Assembly: GCA_015055615.1 (NCBI GenBank)
Contig: SVHT01000004.1
Span: 127,308 to 191,307 of the forward strand
Reading direction: 5' to 3'
Origin: Clostridiales bacterium
GTDB lineage: Bacteria > Bacillota > Clostridia > Christensenellales > Borkfalkiaceae
DNA length: 64,000 nucleotides
Position 1 is the stretch's first letter, and each line of letters begins with the position of its first letter. The notes below the pieces were generated by a model. The model was not told the DNA's origin. It did no database searches and saw nothing but the letters and a program-made list of their open reading frames with translations. Both the position numbers and the translations under genes were made by a program. Shown one piece after another: positions 33,962 through 41,663 of this stretch.

Positions 33962-36415
33962 TTATAAAACTGTCAGCGGGGCCAAGCTTGCCGAAAGCTG
34001 TTTAATGCCCAAGCCCTCAAACGCCACGTCGATAATCATATTACTGCCTGCGCCACGCGCGCCAACCACCGTGCCGTTACCAAATTTCGGATGACGGACC
34101 TTGACGCCGAGTTTAAACACGCTGACGTCCTTCGTTCCGCCCGTCGGCTTAATCGCCTTCGCCACACCGCCATAGGCAAAACCACCGCTGTTTTGCGCAG
34201 ATTTTTTACTGCCGTAACTTGTCGCGCCATACGACGAATTTCCGTACGATGAACCGCCGTACGAATTTCCGTACGAATTGCCTTTCCACGTCGAACGGGT
34301 AATACCCGAATTGCTCCGCGCATTGTCCCCGTAACCGCCCCCGTAGCTCTTACCATAGGACGAATTATACCCACCGCCAAAGCTGTTTCTTCTACCCCCG
34401 AAATCGTCGTTCGTTTCGTACCGTCCCCCCGCGTACGCGTCGTTGCCGTACATTTCCGGGTCGTCGTAATCGCTGTATCCATAGGACGGACGGCGCTTTT
34501 CACGAGGCAAATCCACACACCCCGACAGCTCTTTTAAGAACCGCGAACGCATGGTCGGTTCCCGCTTGCCGTAGAGATAACGGCTCTTAGAGCGGGTGAG
34601 GTACAACAGCTCCTTTGCGCGCGTGATTGCCACGTACATCAAACGGCGTTCCTCTTCCATATCGTCGTCGTTGTCCACGGCGCGGGATACGGGCAAAATA
34701 TTCTCTTCCAAACCGCAAATGAACACGCATTTAAACTCCAATCCCTTCACGGCGTGCACCGTTGCAAGGGTGACGTAATCGCTGTCGTCCATATCGTCCG
34801 TGTCCGAAGAAAGGGTGACTTGGTTGAGATAATCGGTCAAGCTCGCGTCGGGGTTGAGCCGACAGTATTCCTCTACCGAATTGACAAATTCTTCTATATT
34901 CGCGCGTTTGTTGATACTCTCGTCGCTGTCGTCCGCATACGCCTCGCGCATTTTCGTATCCTCAATGATACGCTTTACCAGCTCGTTCACGGGCAAATCT
35001 TGACTGTCGATTATCCAATTTTTGATTAGGTCGCGGAAACCTACCAATTTCTCGCGCGTGTTCCCCGTAAAACCAATTTCGTCCAAATCAAGTAGCGCGT
35101 CATACACCGAAAGCTCGTTGTCAAAGGCGTATTGTTGCAGAGCGTCCACCGTCTTTGCGCCGATACCCCGTTTCGGGAAGTTGATAATGCGCAGAGCCGC
35201 CTCGCTGTCGAAGGGGTTGTTAATCAAGCGCAAATAGGCAAGCAAATCTTTGATTTCCTTACGCTCAAAGAACTTAAACCCGCCGAAAACCTTGTAGGGG
35301 ATACCGTCCCCCGTGAACTCTTGTTCGAAAGAGCGGGTTAAGGCGTTAAGGCGCATCAAAATGGCAAAATCGGAATAGCGATACCCTTGACGGCGTAGCC
35401 CCGCGATACATTGCGCGATATATCTCGCCTCGCCCGTCTCCTCTTCCGCCTCATGGACCTTGGGCTTCGCGCCCTCGTCGTTTTCCGTCCAAAGAGTTTT
35501 GTCCTTGCGGTGTCCGTTGTTTTTGATAACGGTGTTTGCAAGCGTCAAAATATTCTTTGTCGAGCGGTAATTGCGCTCCAATTTAAAGACTTTTGCGCCC
35601 TTAAAATCCTTTTCAAAATGCAAAATGTTCTCGATTTTCGCCCCGCGCCAGCCGTAAATGGATTGGTCGTCGTCGCCCACGGCAAATAAGTTGCCGTAAC
35701 CGCTCGCCAAATAACGGATAATTTCGTATTGCACGGCGTTGGTGTCCTGGAACTCGTCCACGAGGATATAGCGGAACCGCCCCGAAAGCTGTTCGCGCGC
35801 CTCTTCGTTGGTCTTTAATAGGTTGCGCGTTTCGTTGAGCAAATCGTCAAAATCGAGGGCGTTATTTTCGCGCAAATGTTTTTGATAACGGCGGTAGACC
35901 TTGACAATATCGTCGATATCCCGCTCGCCTGCGTTTTCCTCGGCGTAGCCGTCGGGGTCAAGCCCCAACATTTTTGCGTTTGCAATATGGAATTTCACCG
36001 ATTTTAACAGCTTTTCGTCGTCAAAATCGCATTCTTGGAAAGATTTTTTGATGATGTTATTGCGCTCCGTTTCGCTGTAAATGGAAAAGTTGGAGCTGAT
36101 ACCGATTTCCTCGGCGTAGGTGCGGATAATACGCACGCACATACTGTGGATTGTGCACACCCAAGAGCGGGAAACGTCCACGATTTTAGAAAGACGCTCC
36201 TTCATTTCGTTGGCGGCTTTGTTGGTGAACGTAATCGCCAAAATCGCCTGCGGGGGGACGTTTTTTTCTTCCACGAGGTAGGCAATACGCGAGGTCAAAA
36301 CGCGCGTTTTCCCGCTACCCGCGCCCGCCAAAACCAAAACAGCCCCTTCCGTTTGAAGAACGGGCTTAATCTGTTCGTCGTTGAGTTGTTCTAAAATTTC
36401 ATCCATCTGCGTCAT
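33962..36415 (-). CDS. pcrA: UvrD/PcrA-type DNA helicase with a low-complexity tail
   Basis: A 3'-5' superfamily 1 helicase for repair and plasmid or fork processing. Motif I is AGAGSGKTRVLTSR (about 31-44), motif II VDEFQDTNAVQYE, motif III GDDDQSIYGWRGA, motif V VHAVKGLEF, motif VI YVAITRAKELLYL. After about residue 655 comes a Tyr/Gly/Ser/Asn-rich stretch of about 110 residues (many SYG and GGY units), then a conserved tail GVKVRHPKFGNGTVVG. Length 817 exceeds the usual 730-770 because of that stretch. No ribosome-binding site precedes the start; transcription is predicted to begin 3 bases before it. Confidence 0.95.
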   Translation of the reverse strand: MTQMDEILEQLNDEQIKPVLQTEGAVLVLAGAGSGKTRVLTSRIAYLVEEKNVPPQAILAITFTNKAANEMKERLSKIVDVSRSWVCTIHSMCVRIIRTYAEEIGISSNFSIYSETERNNIIKKSFQECDFDDEKLLKSVKFHIANAKMLGLDPDGYAEENAGERDIDDIVKVYRRYQKHLRENNALDFDDLLNETRNLLKTNEEAREQLSGRFRYILVDEFQDTNAVQYEIIRYLASGYGNLFAVGDDDQSIYGWRGAKIENILHFEKDFKGAKVFKLERNYRSTKNILTLANTVIKNNGHRKDKTLWTENDEGAKPKVHEAEEETGEARYIAQCIAGLRRQGYRYSDFAILMRLNALTRSFEQEFTGDGIPYKVFGGFKFFERKEIKDLLAYLRLINNPFDSEAALRIINFPKRGIGAKTVDALQQYAFDNELSVYDALLDLDEIGFTGNTREKLVGFRDLIKNWIIDSQDLPVNELVKRIIEDTKMREAYADDSDESINKRANIEEFVNSVEEYCRLNPDASLTDYLNQVTLSSDTDDMDDSDYVTLATVHAVKGLEFKCVFICGLEENILPVSRAVDNDDDMEEERRLMYVAITRAKELLYLTRSKSRYLYGKREPTMRSRFLKELSGCVDLPREKRRPSYGYSDYDDPEMYGNDAYAGGRYETNDDFGGRRNSFGGGYNSSYGKSYGGGYGDNARSNSGITRSTWKGNSYGNSYGGSSYGNSSYGATSYGSKKSAQNSGGFAYGGVAKAIKPTGGTKDVSVFKLGVKVRHPKFGNGTVVGARGAGSNMIIDVAFEGLGIKQLSASLAPLTVL

Positions 36416-36424
36416 AACGTATTT

Positions 36425-36453
36425 ATTATAGCATAAAAGGGACTGTTTTGCAA
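36425..36453 (-). promoter_or_regulatory. pcrA promoter, near-leaderless
   Basis: -35 TTGCAA (36448-36453), 17-bp spacer, -10 TATAAT (36425-36430). The expected start is about 36418, three bases before the ATG. Confidence 0.7.
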
Positions 36454-36526
36454 GCCCCTTTACCGTCGAATTTTTGATATTTTTGCCCCTTTGGATTAGA
36501 TTCTCCGCAAGATAATCAACCCTTTT

Positions 36527-37051
36527 TTAATGCGCACTTTTCAACAATTCTTCTATCGATTTTGCATCCAATACGCAATGCCCCTCTTCCGTATCTCCCA
36601 GCTCTTTTGCGATTTTTTCTATATCAATAACCGCTTTTTTCTGTTGTTCTGCATACTCGCGCGCCATTTTTGCTCCATGAAAACTATATTGCGTGGCAAC
36701 AATGACAAAATCTGCTCTATTTATCATTAACTTGTTGGTTTCAATAATGGCATAACGAGATGGGACTCGCCTTTCCAATAAATACTCTGACGCGGTATAT
36801 CTATTAGGCAAAATAAAATTATCTGCTTTGGTTGGCAGGTATGAAAGAGCTAAAATATTTTCAACGTAAGGGTATAACCTTCTTGCTTCGTCAACAATCT
36901 CGGAAGATAACACGTCGAATTTCCCCCTTCCGCCCGAATAAAATCGTGTAACCTTTTTTTCTTCAATTAATTTAACAACCAAATGAAAAAGTAATTTTTT
37001 ATACCTTTCGTGCTCCCCTATTTTGCTCCCAAAAAATGCACACGTTTTCAT
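36527..37051 (-). CDS. SLOG-fold protein (YpsA/DUF1273-like)
   Basis: The 174-residue protein resembles the SLOG superfamily: CAFFGSK near the start, a helix, then FYSGGRGKFDVLSSEIV, the glycine loop that binds a nucleotide or nucleotide-derived ligand in this fold. A later stretch FVIVATQYSFHGAKMAREYAEQQKK fits the second half of the Rossmannoid sheet. Members occur in nucleotide-signalling and defence settings; no effector domain is attached here. The gene is divergent from a small XRE regulator and its promoter carries an inverted-repeat operator, so expression is probably held down until a signal arrives. Confidence 0.8.
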   Translation of the reverse strand: MKTCAFFGSKIGEHERYKKLLFHLVVKLIEEKKVTRFYSGGRGKFDVLSSEIVDEARRLYPYVENILALSYLPTKADNFILPNRYTASEYLLERRVPSRYAIIETNKLMINRADFVIVATQYSFHGAKMAREYAEQQKKAVIDIEKIAKELGDTEEGHCVLDAKSIEELLKSAH

Positions 37052-37072
37052 GTTTTATCCCCCAACGACAAT

Positions 37073-37128
37073 ATTTTACAAGAAGTTTTCTTCTTTGTCA
37101 AGCTTTTTTAGAAGTTATCTTCTATAAT
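37073..37128. promoter_or_regulatory. Repressed divergent promoter with two XRE-type operators
   Basis: Minus strand: -35 TTGACA (37096-37101), 17-bp spacer, -10 TAAAAT (37073-37078). The palindrome AGAAGTTTTCTTCT (37081-37094) lies in the spacer. The second site AGAAGTTATCTTCT (37110-37123) is 29 bp away and abuts a plus-strand -10 TATAAT (37123-37128) that would start the XRE mRNA at or one base before its ATG. No good plus-strand -35 is visible. Confidence 0.82.
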
Positions 37129-37135
37129 TGAGGGT

Positions 37136-37351
37136 ATGAAAATCGGTGAAAGAATTAAAGAACTAAGACAAGAACATGCGTTATCGCAGGCACAGCTCGC
37201 CAAAAAAATCGGCACGAGCCAAAAAGCCGTCGATTATTGGGAACGCGGTGTAAACGAACCAAAAGTCAGTTATGTCATGGCTTTGGTGCATTTTTTCGAG
37301 CTTTCTTACGACGAATTTTTTACCGAAATCGACCTTCCCGACAAAAAATAA
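37136..37351 (+). CDS. XRE family transcriptional regulator
   Basis: A 71-residue single helix-turn-helix protein: ERIKELRQEHALSQAQLAKKIGTSQKAVDYWERGVNEPKVSYVMALVHFFELSYDEFF. Divergent from the SLOG gene, which it probably represses along with itself through two AGAAG-N4-CTTCT palindromes. A GAGGG lies only two bases before the ATG, too close for a normal ribosome-binding site, and the -10 box predicts a leaderless mRNA. A terminator overlaps its stop codon. Confidence 0.9.
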   Translation: MKIGERIKELRQEHALSQAQLAKKIGTSQKAVDYWERGVNEPKVSYVMALVHFFELSYDEFFTEIDLPDKK

Positions 37352-37385
37352 CCCCTTTACCGCGACACGGTAAAGGGGGTTTTTG
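37351..37385 (+). terminator. Terminator after the second XRE gene
   Basis: ACCCCTTTACCG pairs with CGGTAAAGGGGGT, followed by TTTTTG. The next 86 bases (37386-37471) are GC-richer and hold no gene I can support. Confidence 0.85.
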
Positions 37386-37471
37386 TTTAGAGGGGATACG
37401 CTCCACTCGCTTTCGCTCGGTCGGTATGACAGCGGGCGGGGTTCACGCCACAGTCGGTAAAACACAGAAAA

Positions 37472-37882
37472 TTATTTTGCTAAGGTTTCAAATTCGCACT
37501 CGGCGCGGAAACGCTCTAACGCGCGCAAATACCGCTCGCTGAGGGAAAGGGTGTATCTTTGCTTTTCTTCGTAAGAAAGGGTTGCGTAATATTCCTTGTC
37601 GGTAAGCCGTCCGATGGCGTCGCTCACTTCCCCTTCGGAAAGGAGCATTTCTTTAACGCGCAAATAAAAATCGTCTTCCTTTTTCCCTTCGATTTTTGCC
37701 GTGACTTGCGCCGTAAAATATCGTCCTGCCTTGCTCTCGTTCAAGCCCTGCTCCCGCGCTTTTTCCATTTGCCCTGCCATATCCTTTTTGCAATCCAACC
37801 AAAACCCGCTCTTGATACGGTTTTTTGCCTTTCTCGCCTCTTCTCGAAGGGTACGTTTGTTTTCCGTTTGTTCTTGCGACAT
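37472..37882 (-). CDS. Conserved-looking hypothetical protein beside rpsU
   Basis: I do not recognise this 136-residue protein. It is soluble, highly charged and probably all-helical: a basic start (REEARKAKNRIKSGFWLDCKKD), then helices with LRVKEMLLSEGEVSDAIGRLTDKEYYATLSYEEKQRYTLSLSERYLRALERF. AAGGAG precedes the ATG. It lies 69 bases downstream of rpsU behind a terminator, so it relies on read-through or its own promoter. Codon use matches its neighbours. Confidence 0.75.
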   Translation of the reverse strand: MSQEQTENKRTLREEARKAKNRIKSGFWLDCKKDMAGQMEKAREQGLNESKAGRYFTAQVTAKIEGKKEDDFYLRVKEMLLSEGEVSDAIGRLTDKEYYATLSYEEKQRYTLSLSERYLRALERFRAECEFETLAK

Positions 37883-37915
37883 AATTTTACACGCTCCTTA
37901 CTTTTTCGACAAATA

Positions 37916-37945
37916 AAAAGAGTTCACGATACCGTGAACTCTTTT
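37916..37945 (-). terminator. rpsU terminator
   Basis: AAAAGAGTTCACG-ATAC-CGTGAACTCTTTT, with T-runs on the minus strand. Confidence 0.88.
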
Positions 37946-37950
37946 GTGTT

Positions 37951-38127
37951 TTAGTTTCTGCTTCTCTTTCTGGCAGCTTCGGACTTCTTCTTTCTTCTTA
38001 CGGAAGGCTTTTCATAGAATTCCTTCTTCTTCATATCGCCGAGGATACCGTCGCGGGAGCACTTTCTCTTAAAACGGCGCAATGCGCTTTCTACGTTTTC
38101 GTTTTCACCAACTCTTACCGTGGACAT
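37951..38127 (-). CDS. rpsU: Ribosomal protein S21
   Basis: A 58-residue 30S subunit protein with the family core [37 protein letters not shown]. Start MSTVRVG is preceded by AGGTGA; three codons upstream are also open. A consensus promoter and a terminator frame it as a single-gene unit. Confidence 0.97.
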   Translation of the reverse strand: MSTVRVGENENVESALRRFKRKCSRDGILGDMKKKEFYEKPSVRRKKKSEAARKRSRN

Positions 38128-38171
38128 ACTTTTCACCTACCTTTGCCACTGCATTTTTCTTTTGCTTTGTA

Positions 38172-38200
38172 ATTATAGCAACTACGACAAAAAGTGTCAA
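38172..38200 (-). promoter_or_regulatory. rpsU promoter
   Basis: Consensus -35 TTGACA (38195-38200), 17-bp spacer, -10 TATAAT (38172-38177). Confidence 0.88.
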
Positions 38201-38308
38201 GTCTTTTTTCGTCCTTTTTGCAACCTTTTTCCGCTTTTTTCCGTTTTTTTCCTTGCACTGAAAAAATATCTGTCGATTATCGGCGGTCTTTGTTGAAATA
38301 GCTCAAAA

Positions 38309-38941
38309 TTATTCCACTTGCTCAAAATCGCTGGCGGGATGCTTGCACCAAGGACAGATAAAATCGTCCGGCAGTTCCTCCCCTTCGTGCACGTATCCGC
38401 AGATTTTGCAAACCCATTTATGCTTGCCGTCCGTCGGTTTTTCTTCCGCTTTGGGCGTCGCATTGGGCTTGGGCTTGATATGGCTTTGATAATACGCGTA
38501 GGTCACCGAATTTTCGTCCGAAAGCTTTTTCGCCTCCGTCACTTCCGCTACGAACAGCGTGTGCGTGCCGTAATCGTAGTGGTCGACCACCTTCGCGCTG
38601 AGTACCGCGTTAGCGTATTGTGGCAGATAAAAAAGACCGTTTTCGCTCTTGGGATAATTCCCGCCCGCGAATTTGTCCGTATCCCGCCCCGAAACGAACC
38701 CGAATTGCTTAAAAATATCGAAAGGCACGCTTTCCGAAAGTACGGACACGTTGAAAACGCCCGTCTTTTTCAAAAGCTCTTCCGAATAGTTCGCCTTGTT
38801 GACAAACACGACGATACGTTTGGGGTTGTCGGTAATCATCGACACCGTGTTGACAATACAGCCGTTCTGTTTTTCCCCGTCCGTCGTCGTCAGCATATAC
38901 AGGCCGTACGAAATGGAATACATCGCCTCTTTTTCTATCAT
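38309..38941 (-). CDS. Flavin reductase-rubredoxin fusion (high-molecular-weight rubredoxin type)
   Basis: Residues about 1-150 form an FMN-binding flavin reductase domain (GLYMLTTTDGEKQNGCIVNTVSMITDNP). After a Pro/Lys-rich linker, the end is a rubredoxin with both iron-binding Cys pairs (WVCKICGYVHEGEE and FICPWCKHPASDFE). Such proteins pass electrons from NAD(P)H to flavodiiron or superoxide/peroxide reductases in anaerobes. Start chosen at MIEKEAMYS behind GGAG. The superoxide reductase gene lies 81 bases upstream, a likely partner. Confidence 0.92.
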   Translation of the reverse strand: MIEKEAMYSISYGLYMLTTTDGEKQNGCIVNTVSMITDNPKRIVVFVNKANYSEELLKKTGVFNVSVLSESVPFDIFKQFGFVSGRDTDKFAGGNYPKSENGLFYLPQYANAVLSAKVVDHYDYGTHTLFVAEVTEAKKLSDENSVTYAYYQSHIKPKPNATPKAEEKPTDGKHKWVCKICGYVHEGEELPDDFICPWCKHPASDFEQVE

Positions 38942-39013
38942 GATACTTCTCCGTTTTTTTAGAGTTTTTAACTGATTTAATAATTTATCTTGTATGGTCA
39001 AACAATAAGACCA

Positions 39014-39031
39014 GCTGCAAGATTATCTTGC
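39014..39031 (-). repeat. Fragment of repeat module A at the end of the superoxide reductase gene
   Basis: GCTGCAAGATTATCTTGC is identical, in reverse orientation, to the start of module A (GCAAGATAATCTTGCAGC). The superoxide reductase stop codon (39023-39025) is inside it. Confidence 0.6.
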
Positions 39032-39379
39032 CGACCAGAGCCCGTGCAGATTGCAGTATGCGTACACCGCCACCGCTTTATCCCCGTCCGCCAAAGTGAA
39101 CGTACAGGTCGGCGCGCTGTCCGCAGAAAGATATTTCACTTGATATCCCTGCTCCGTTTCCAAAGCCACCCACTCAATCAAATGCTCCACCGTCATCGGG
39201 TGCGAAACGCTACCTACGTCCACCTTCACCGTCTTGCATTTCTTCGTCACAACGGGTACGTGCTTTTCTTGCGCAGCGTCCGTGCTGCCCGCCACCAGCT
39301 CTACCCAACCGTCTAATTTCAATTTATCCTTCGTCACAATCGTCTTTTTACATTTTTCGCATTGATATACTCTCAACAT
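39023..39379 (-). CDS. Superoxide reductase (desulfoferrodoxin family)
   Basis: It reduces superoxide to peroxide with a ferrous centre. The active-site ligands are in place: EKHVPV (His), VGSVSHPMTVEHLIEW (two His) and the terminal CNLHGLW (Cys and His). The amino-terminal desulforedoxin-like part has one CxxC (YQCEKCKKTI), but the expected second Cys pair before the EKHVPV block is missing, so the second iron centre is doubtful. Length 118 is near the usual 125. A good promoter with a short palindrome at the start site controls it. Confidence 0.93.
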   Translation of the reverse strand: MLRVYQCEKCKKTIVTKDKLKLDGWVELVAGSTDAAQEKHVPVVTKKCKTVKVDVGSVSHPMTVEHLIEWVALETEQGYQVKYLSADSAPTCTFTLADGDKAVAVYAYCNLHGLWSAR

Positions 39380-39403
39380 CTTCTTTACCTCGTTTTTTAT
39401 TAT

Positions 39404-39452
39404 TAGGACTAAATCCTATTTATAATATAGCATAAGATTTTGCTCTTGTCAA
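39404..39452 (-). promoter_or_regulatory. Superoxide reductase promoter with a palindrome at the start site
   Basis: -35 TTGACA (39447-39452), 17-bp spacer, -10 TATATT (39424-39429). TAGGA-N5-TCCTA lies at 39404-39418, about +1 to +14, a place where a repressor would block transcription. The form recalls Rrf2-family operators, but I cannot name the regulator. Confidence 0.7.
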
Positions 39453-39480
39453 CAGTTTTTTGCAAAAAAATCAAAAAATA

Positions 39481-40290
39481 TTATTGCAAAACGTTATTTT
39501 TATATAAAATTTCGTCCACGAAATCGCACGCCGTTTTCAATTCCGTGACGTCCGTATAATCGTTTTTATAAACTTCGATAAGCAAAGCGCCGTCAAAACC
39601 GACGTCTTTAAGCCGTTTTACAAGGGTATCGAAGTCGAAAACGCCCTGCCCGGGCAGACGGATTTTGCCCCGCTCATCCACGTCGGAGATATGCACGTGC
39701 GCAAGCTTTTCGCCCATTTCACGCAGATATTCTTCGTAGGGATACCCCGAAATGCGGGCTTGTTTGATATCCAAAACCCCGCGAAGTTCGGGCAACGCCT
39801 CTGCAAGCGTTGCAAACACACCCAGACGGTTATAGGTAGACCACTCCACGTTTTCAAGACACAGCGTTACGCCCCGCGCTTTGCAATGCGCCGTCAACTC
39901 GTCAAAGCCTCTTATCATGGACGGAAAATCGTCGTATTTACCCGACCGCGACGCCTTTTTCACCCGCGACGTGCCGTGAAAGGAATAATAGGGCGCGTCC
40001 AAACAAACGGCGCTTTCCAACACCTTGTCCAGCCAACCGTACGCGTCCGCCTTTACGCGGGGGTGCGCGGAAAATAACTGCGGTTCAAATTCCGTGTTTA
40101 AGGCGTGGACGGAATTGACGGTCAAGTTTCCCTTTACCTTTGCGAGAACTTCGCCGAATTCCTTGCCGTATTCGGAAAAGGACGTCAAAAAAACCTCTGC
40201 CGTTTTCACACCCAAATCGTTTAACAAAGGCAACGCCTCTTCGTTGTATTTCCGCATAAACAGCGACGCCGTCGATACACCCGTCTGCAT
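39481..40290 (-). CDS. Sugar phosphate isomerase/epimerase family TIM barrel
   Basis: The 269 residues match the xylose isomerase-like/AP endonuclease 2 TIM-barrel family: TAEVFLTSF, SVHALNTEFEPQL, YYSFHGTS, LCLENVEWS (metal Glu), VLDIKQARISG, LAHVHISDVDERGKIRLPGQGVFDF, and ALLIEVY (last metal Glu). The metal site appears complete. Substrate cannot be told from the sequence; related proteins act on sugars or inosose. It stands alone between a terminator and the superoxide reductase promoter. Confidence 0.82.
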   Translation of the reverse strand: MQTGVSTASLFMRKYNEEALPLLNDLGVKTAEVFLTSFSEYGKEFGEVLAKVKGNLTVNSVHALNTEFEPQLFSAHPRVKADAYGWLDKVLESAVCLDAPYYSFHGTSRVKKASRSGKYDDFPSMIRGFDELTAHCKARGVTLCLENVEWSTYNRLGVFATLAEALPELRGVLDIKQARISGYPYEEYLREMGEKLAHVHISDVDERGKIRLPGQGVFDFDTLVKRLKDVGFDGALLIEVYKNDYTDVTELKTACDFVDEILYKNNVLQ

Positions 40291-40321
40291 ACTCTATTCC
40301 CTAATTTCCCTTTTTATGAAA

Positions 40322-40351
40322 AGAAAACCAAAGCCCTTTCTTCGGTTTTCT
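40322..40351 (-). terminator. Probable terminator after the BFD gene
   Basis: AGAAAACC (40322-40329) pairs with GGTTTTCT (40344-40351), with TTTTC beyond on the minus strand. The stem is AT-rich. Confidence 0.45.
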
Positions 40352-40364
40352 CTTTCGTCTTTTT

Positions 40365-40556
40365 TTAGTTCATCAAATCGGCAATCGTGTCCAACACCTT
40401 TTCGTAGCAACCACCGCAGCCCGTCGAACAATGCGTAACCGCTTGCACTTCCTTAAACGCCTTTTCCACGTCCGCAAAATGGCTGTGTTCGTGCAGAGCC
40501 TTTTCAATGTCCGCAACCGATACCTGCTTGCAATTACAAATAATTTTATTTTCCAT
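40365..40556 (-). CDS. BFD-like [2Fe-2S] protein
   Basis: A 63-residue bacterioferritin-associated ferredoxin-like domain. The four iron-sulfur Cys are in CNCKQVSVADIE and CSTGCGGC. Small free-standing members are thought to handle iron or electron transfer. It has its own consensus promoter and lies next to redox genes (nitroreductase, superoxide reductase). Confidence 0.88.
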   Translation of the reverse strand: MENKIICNCKQVSVADIEKALHEHSHFADVEKAFKEVQAVTHCSTGCGGCYEKVLDTIADLMN

Positions 40557-40612
40557 AATCTTCTCCTTTTTTTCGGGCGTTTTTACCCTTTCCTATATAT
40601 TGTAACAGCTAT

Positions 40613-40641
40613 ATTATAGCACCAAGTTTTTCGTCTGTCAA
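40613..40641 (-). promoter_or_regulatory. BFD gene promoter
   Basis: Consensus -35 TTGACA (40636-40641), 17-bp spacer, -10 TATAAT (40613-40618). Confidence 0.85.
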
Positions 40642-40666
40642 TACGGAAAAACCGATTTTTCTTCCG

Positions 40667-41185
40667 TTATTCCACGTAATATACGCGGTTTTCCTTGCGG
40701 GGTTTTGCCTGCGGTTCCATGTCCGCGTAACCCACGATACAGTTCCCAATTCCCTCGTATTCCCCTTCAATGCCAAGCGTTTTTAAAAACTCCTTCCACT
40801 CGGGCAATTCAAAGGTTTCTTTTGCGCGGTGAATCCAACACGCGCCAAGCCCCAAGGCGTGCGCCGCAAGCATCATATTTTCCATCACGAGCGGTCCGTC
40901 GTAAAGATAGGTAGGCACGCTCTTGTCCGCCAAAACGACCAACACCGCGGGCGCGTTATAAAAAGGATCTGCGCGACGGAAAGGGTCGCGGACCATATTA
41001 TCCGCCGATAATTTATCGCGGATTTCCTTGTTCGTCACCGCCAAAATAATCGGCGCTTGCTTATTCAAGCCCGACGGCGCTTGCAAACCCGCCTCGATAA
41101 TCTTATCCAACAATTCCTTGGGTACGGGGTCGGATTTGTACTTTTTCACGCTCTTGCGCGTCATCATATTTTCAATAGCTTCCAT
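40667..41185 (-). CDS. Nitroreductase family protein
   Basis: A 172-residue FMN-dependent NAD(P)H oxidoreductase of the nitroreductase family: TRKSVKKYKSDPVPKELLDKIIEAGLQAPSG at the start (FMN phosphate binding), then MENMMLAAHALGLGACWIHRAKE and a final IVGYADMEPQAKPRK. Its natural substrate is not known. It follows luxS by 11 bases and probably shares the transcript with rluA-type and luxS genes. Confidence 0.9.
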   Translation of the reverse strand: MEAIENMMTRKSVKKYKSDPVPKELLDKIIEAGLQAPSGLNKQAPIILAVTNKEIRDKLSADNMVRDPFRRADPFYNAPAVLVVLADKSVPTYLYDGPLVMENMMLAAHALGLGACWIHRAKETFELPEWKEFLKTLGIEGEYEGIGNCIVGYADMEPQAKPRKENRVYYVE

Positions 41186-41196
41186 ATTTTTACTCC

Positions 41197-41655
41197 TTAT
41201 TTATATTGTAAATCAGCAACCGTCCAGCCTTGCAACACGGCGGACATATCCTCGCCAAGCGCTTTCGCCCCCGCCAAATCGTGGTCGAGATAATTACCGC
41301 ATTCTTCCTTTTTACTGCCGGGAATCTCCCCTACAAAATCGCGGACGAACGCCATGCTCTCTTGCACGAGCTTTATGGCGTTTTCGTGCGATACGCTATC
41401 CCGAACGAGCAGATAAAAACCCGTCCTGCAACCCATCGGCCCGACGTAGACGATATCCTTGCCAAACGAACTGTTGCGCGCGTAGGTCGCAAACAAATGC
41501 TCCACGGTGTGCGCCGCGCTCATTGCAAAATAATCCCCGCCGTTCGGCTTTTTCATACGAATATCGTAGGTCACGACGTCCCCGTCAATGCGGGATATAT
41601 ACATACCCTTTTCCAAGGTATCGTGGTTGATTGTAAAGCTTGCTATTTTTTTCAT
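41197..41655 (-). CDS. luxS: S-ribosylhomocysteine lyase
   Basis: LuxS splits S-ribosylhomocysteine into homocysteine and the autoinducer-2 precursor. The metal site is intact: HTVEHL (two His) and the later CGNYLDHDL (Cys), with CR in VGPMGCRTGFY. Length 152 is normal. Homocysteine would feed the MetH system at 5-9 kb. It sits between a pseudouridine synthase gene and the nitroreductase with gaps of 8 and 11 bases. Confidence 0.96.
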   Translation of the reverse strand: MKKIASFTINHDTLEKGMYISRIDGDVVTYDIRMKKPNGGDYFAMSAAHTVEHLFATYARNSSFGKDIVYVGPMGCRTGFYLLVRDSVSHENAIKLVQESMAFVRDFVGEIPGSKKEECGNYLDHDLAGAKALGEDMSAVLQGWTVADLQYK

Positions 41656-41663
41656 GCCTTTCC

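Noticed and set aside
36507-36517. GCAAGATAATC near the end of the SLOG gene, matching the first 11 bases of module A.
   Set aside because: Too short, with no further match on either side.
36527-37051. Toxin-antitoxin pair of the SLOG gene and the XRE gene.
   Set aside because: The two are divergent, not an operon, and the SLOG protein has no known toxin motif.
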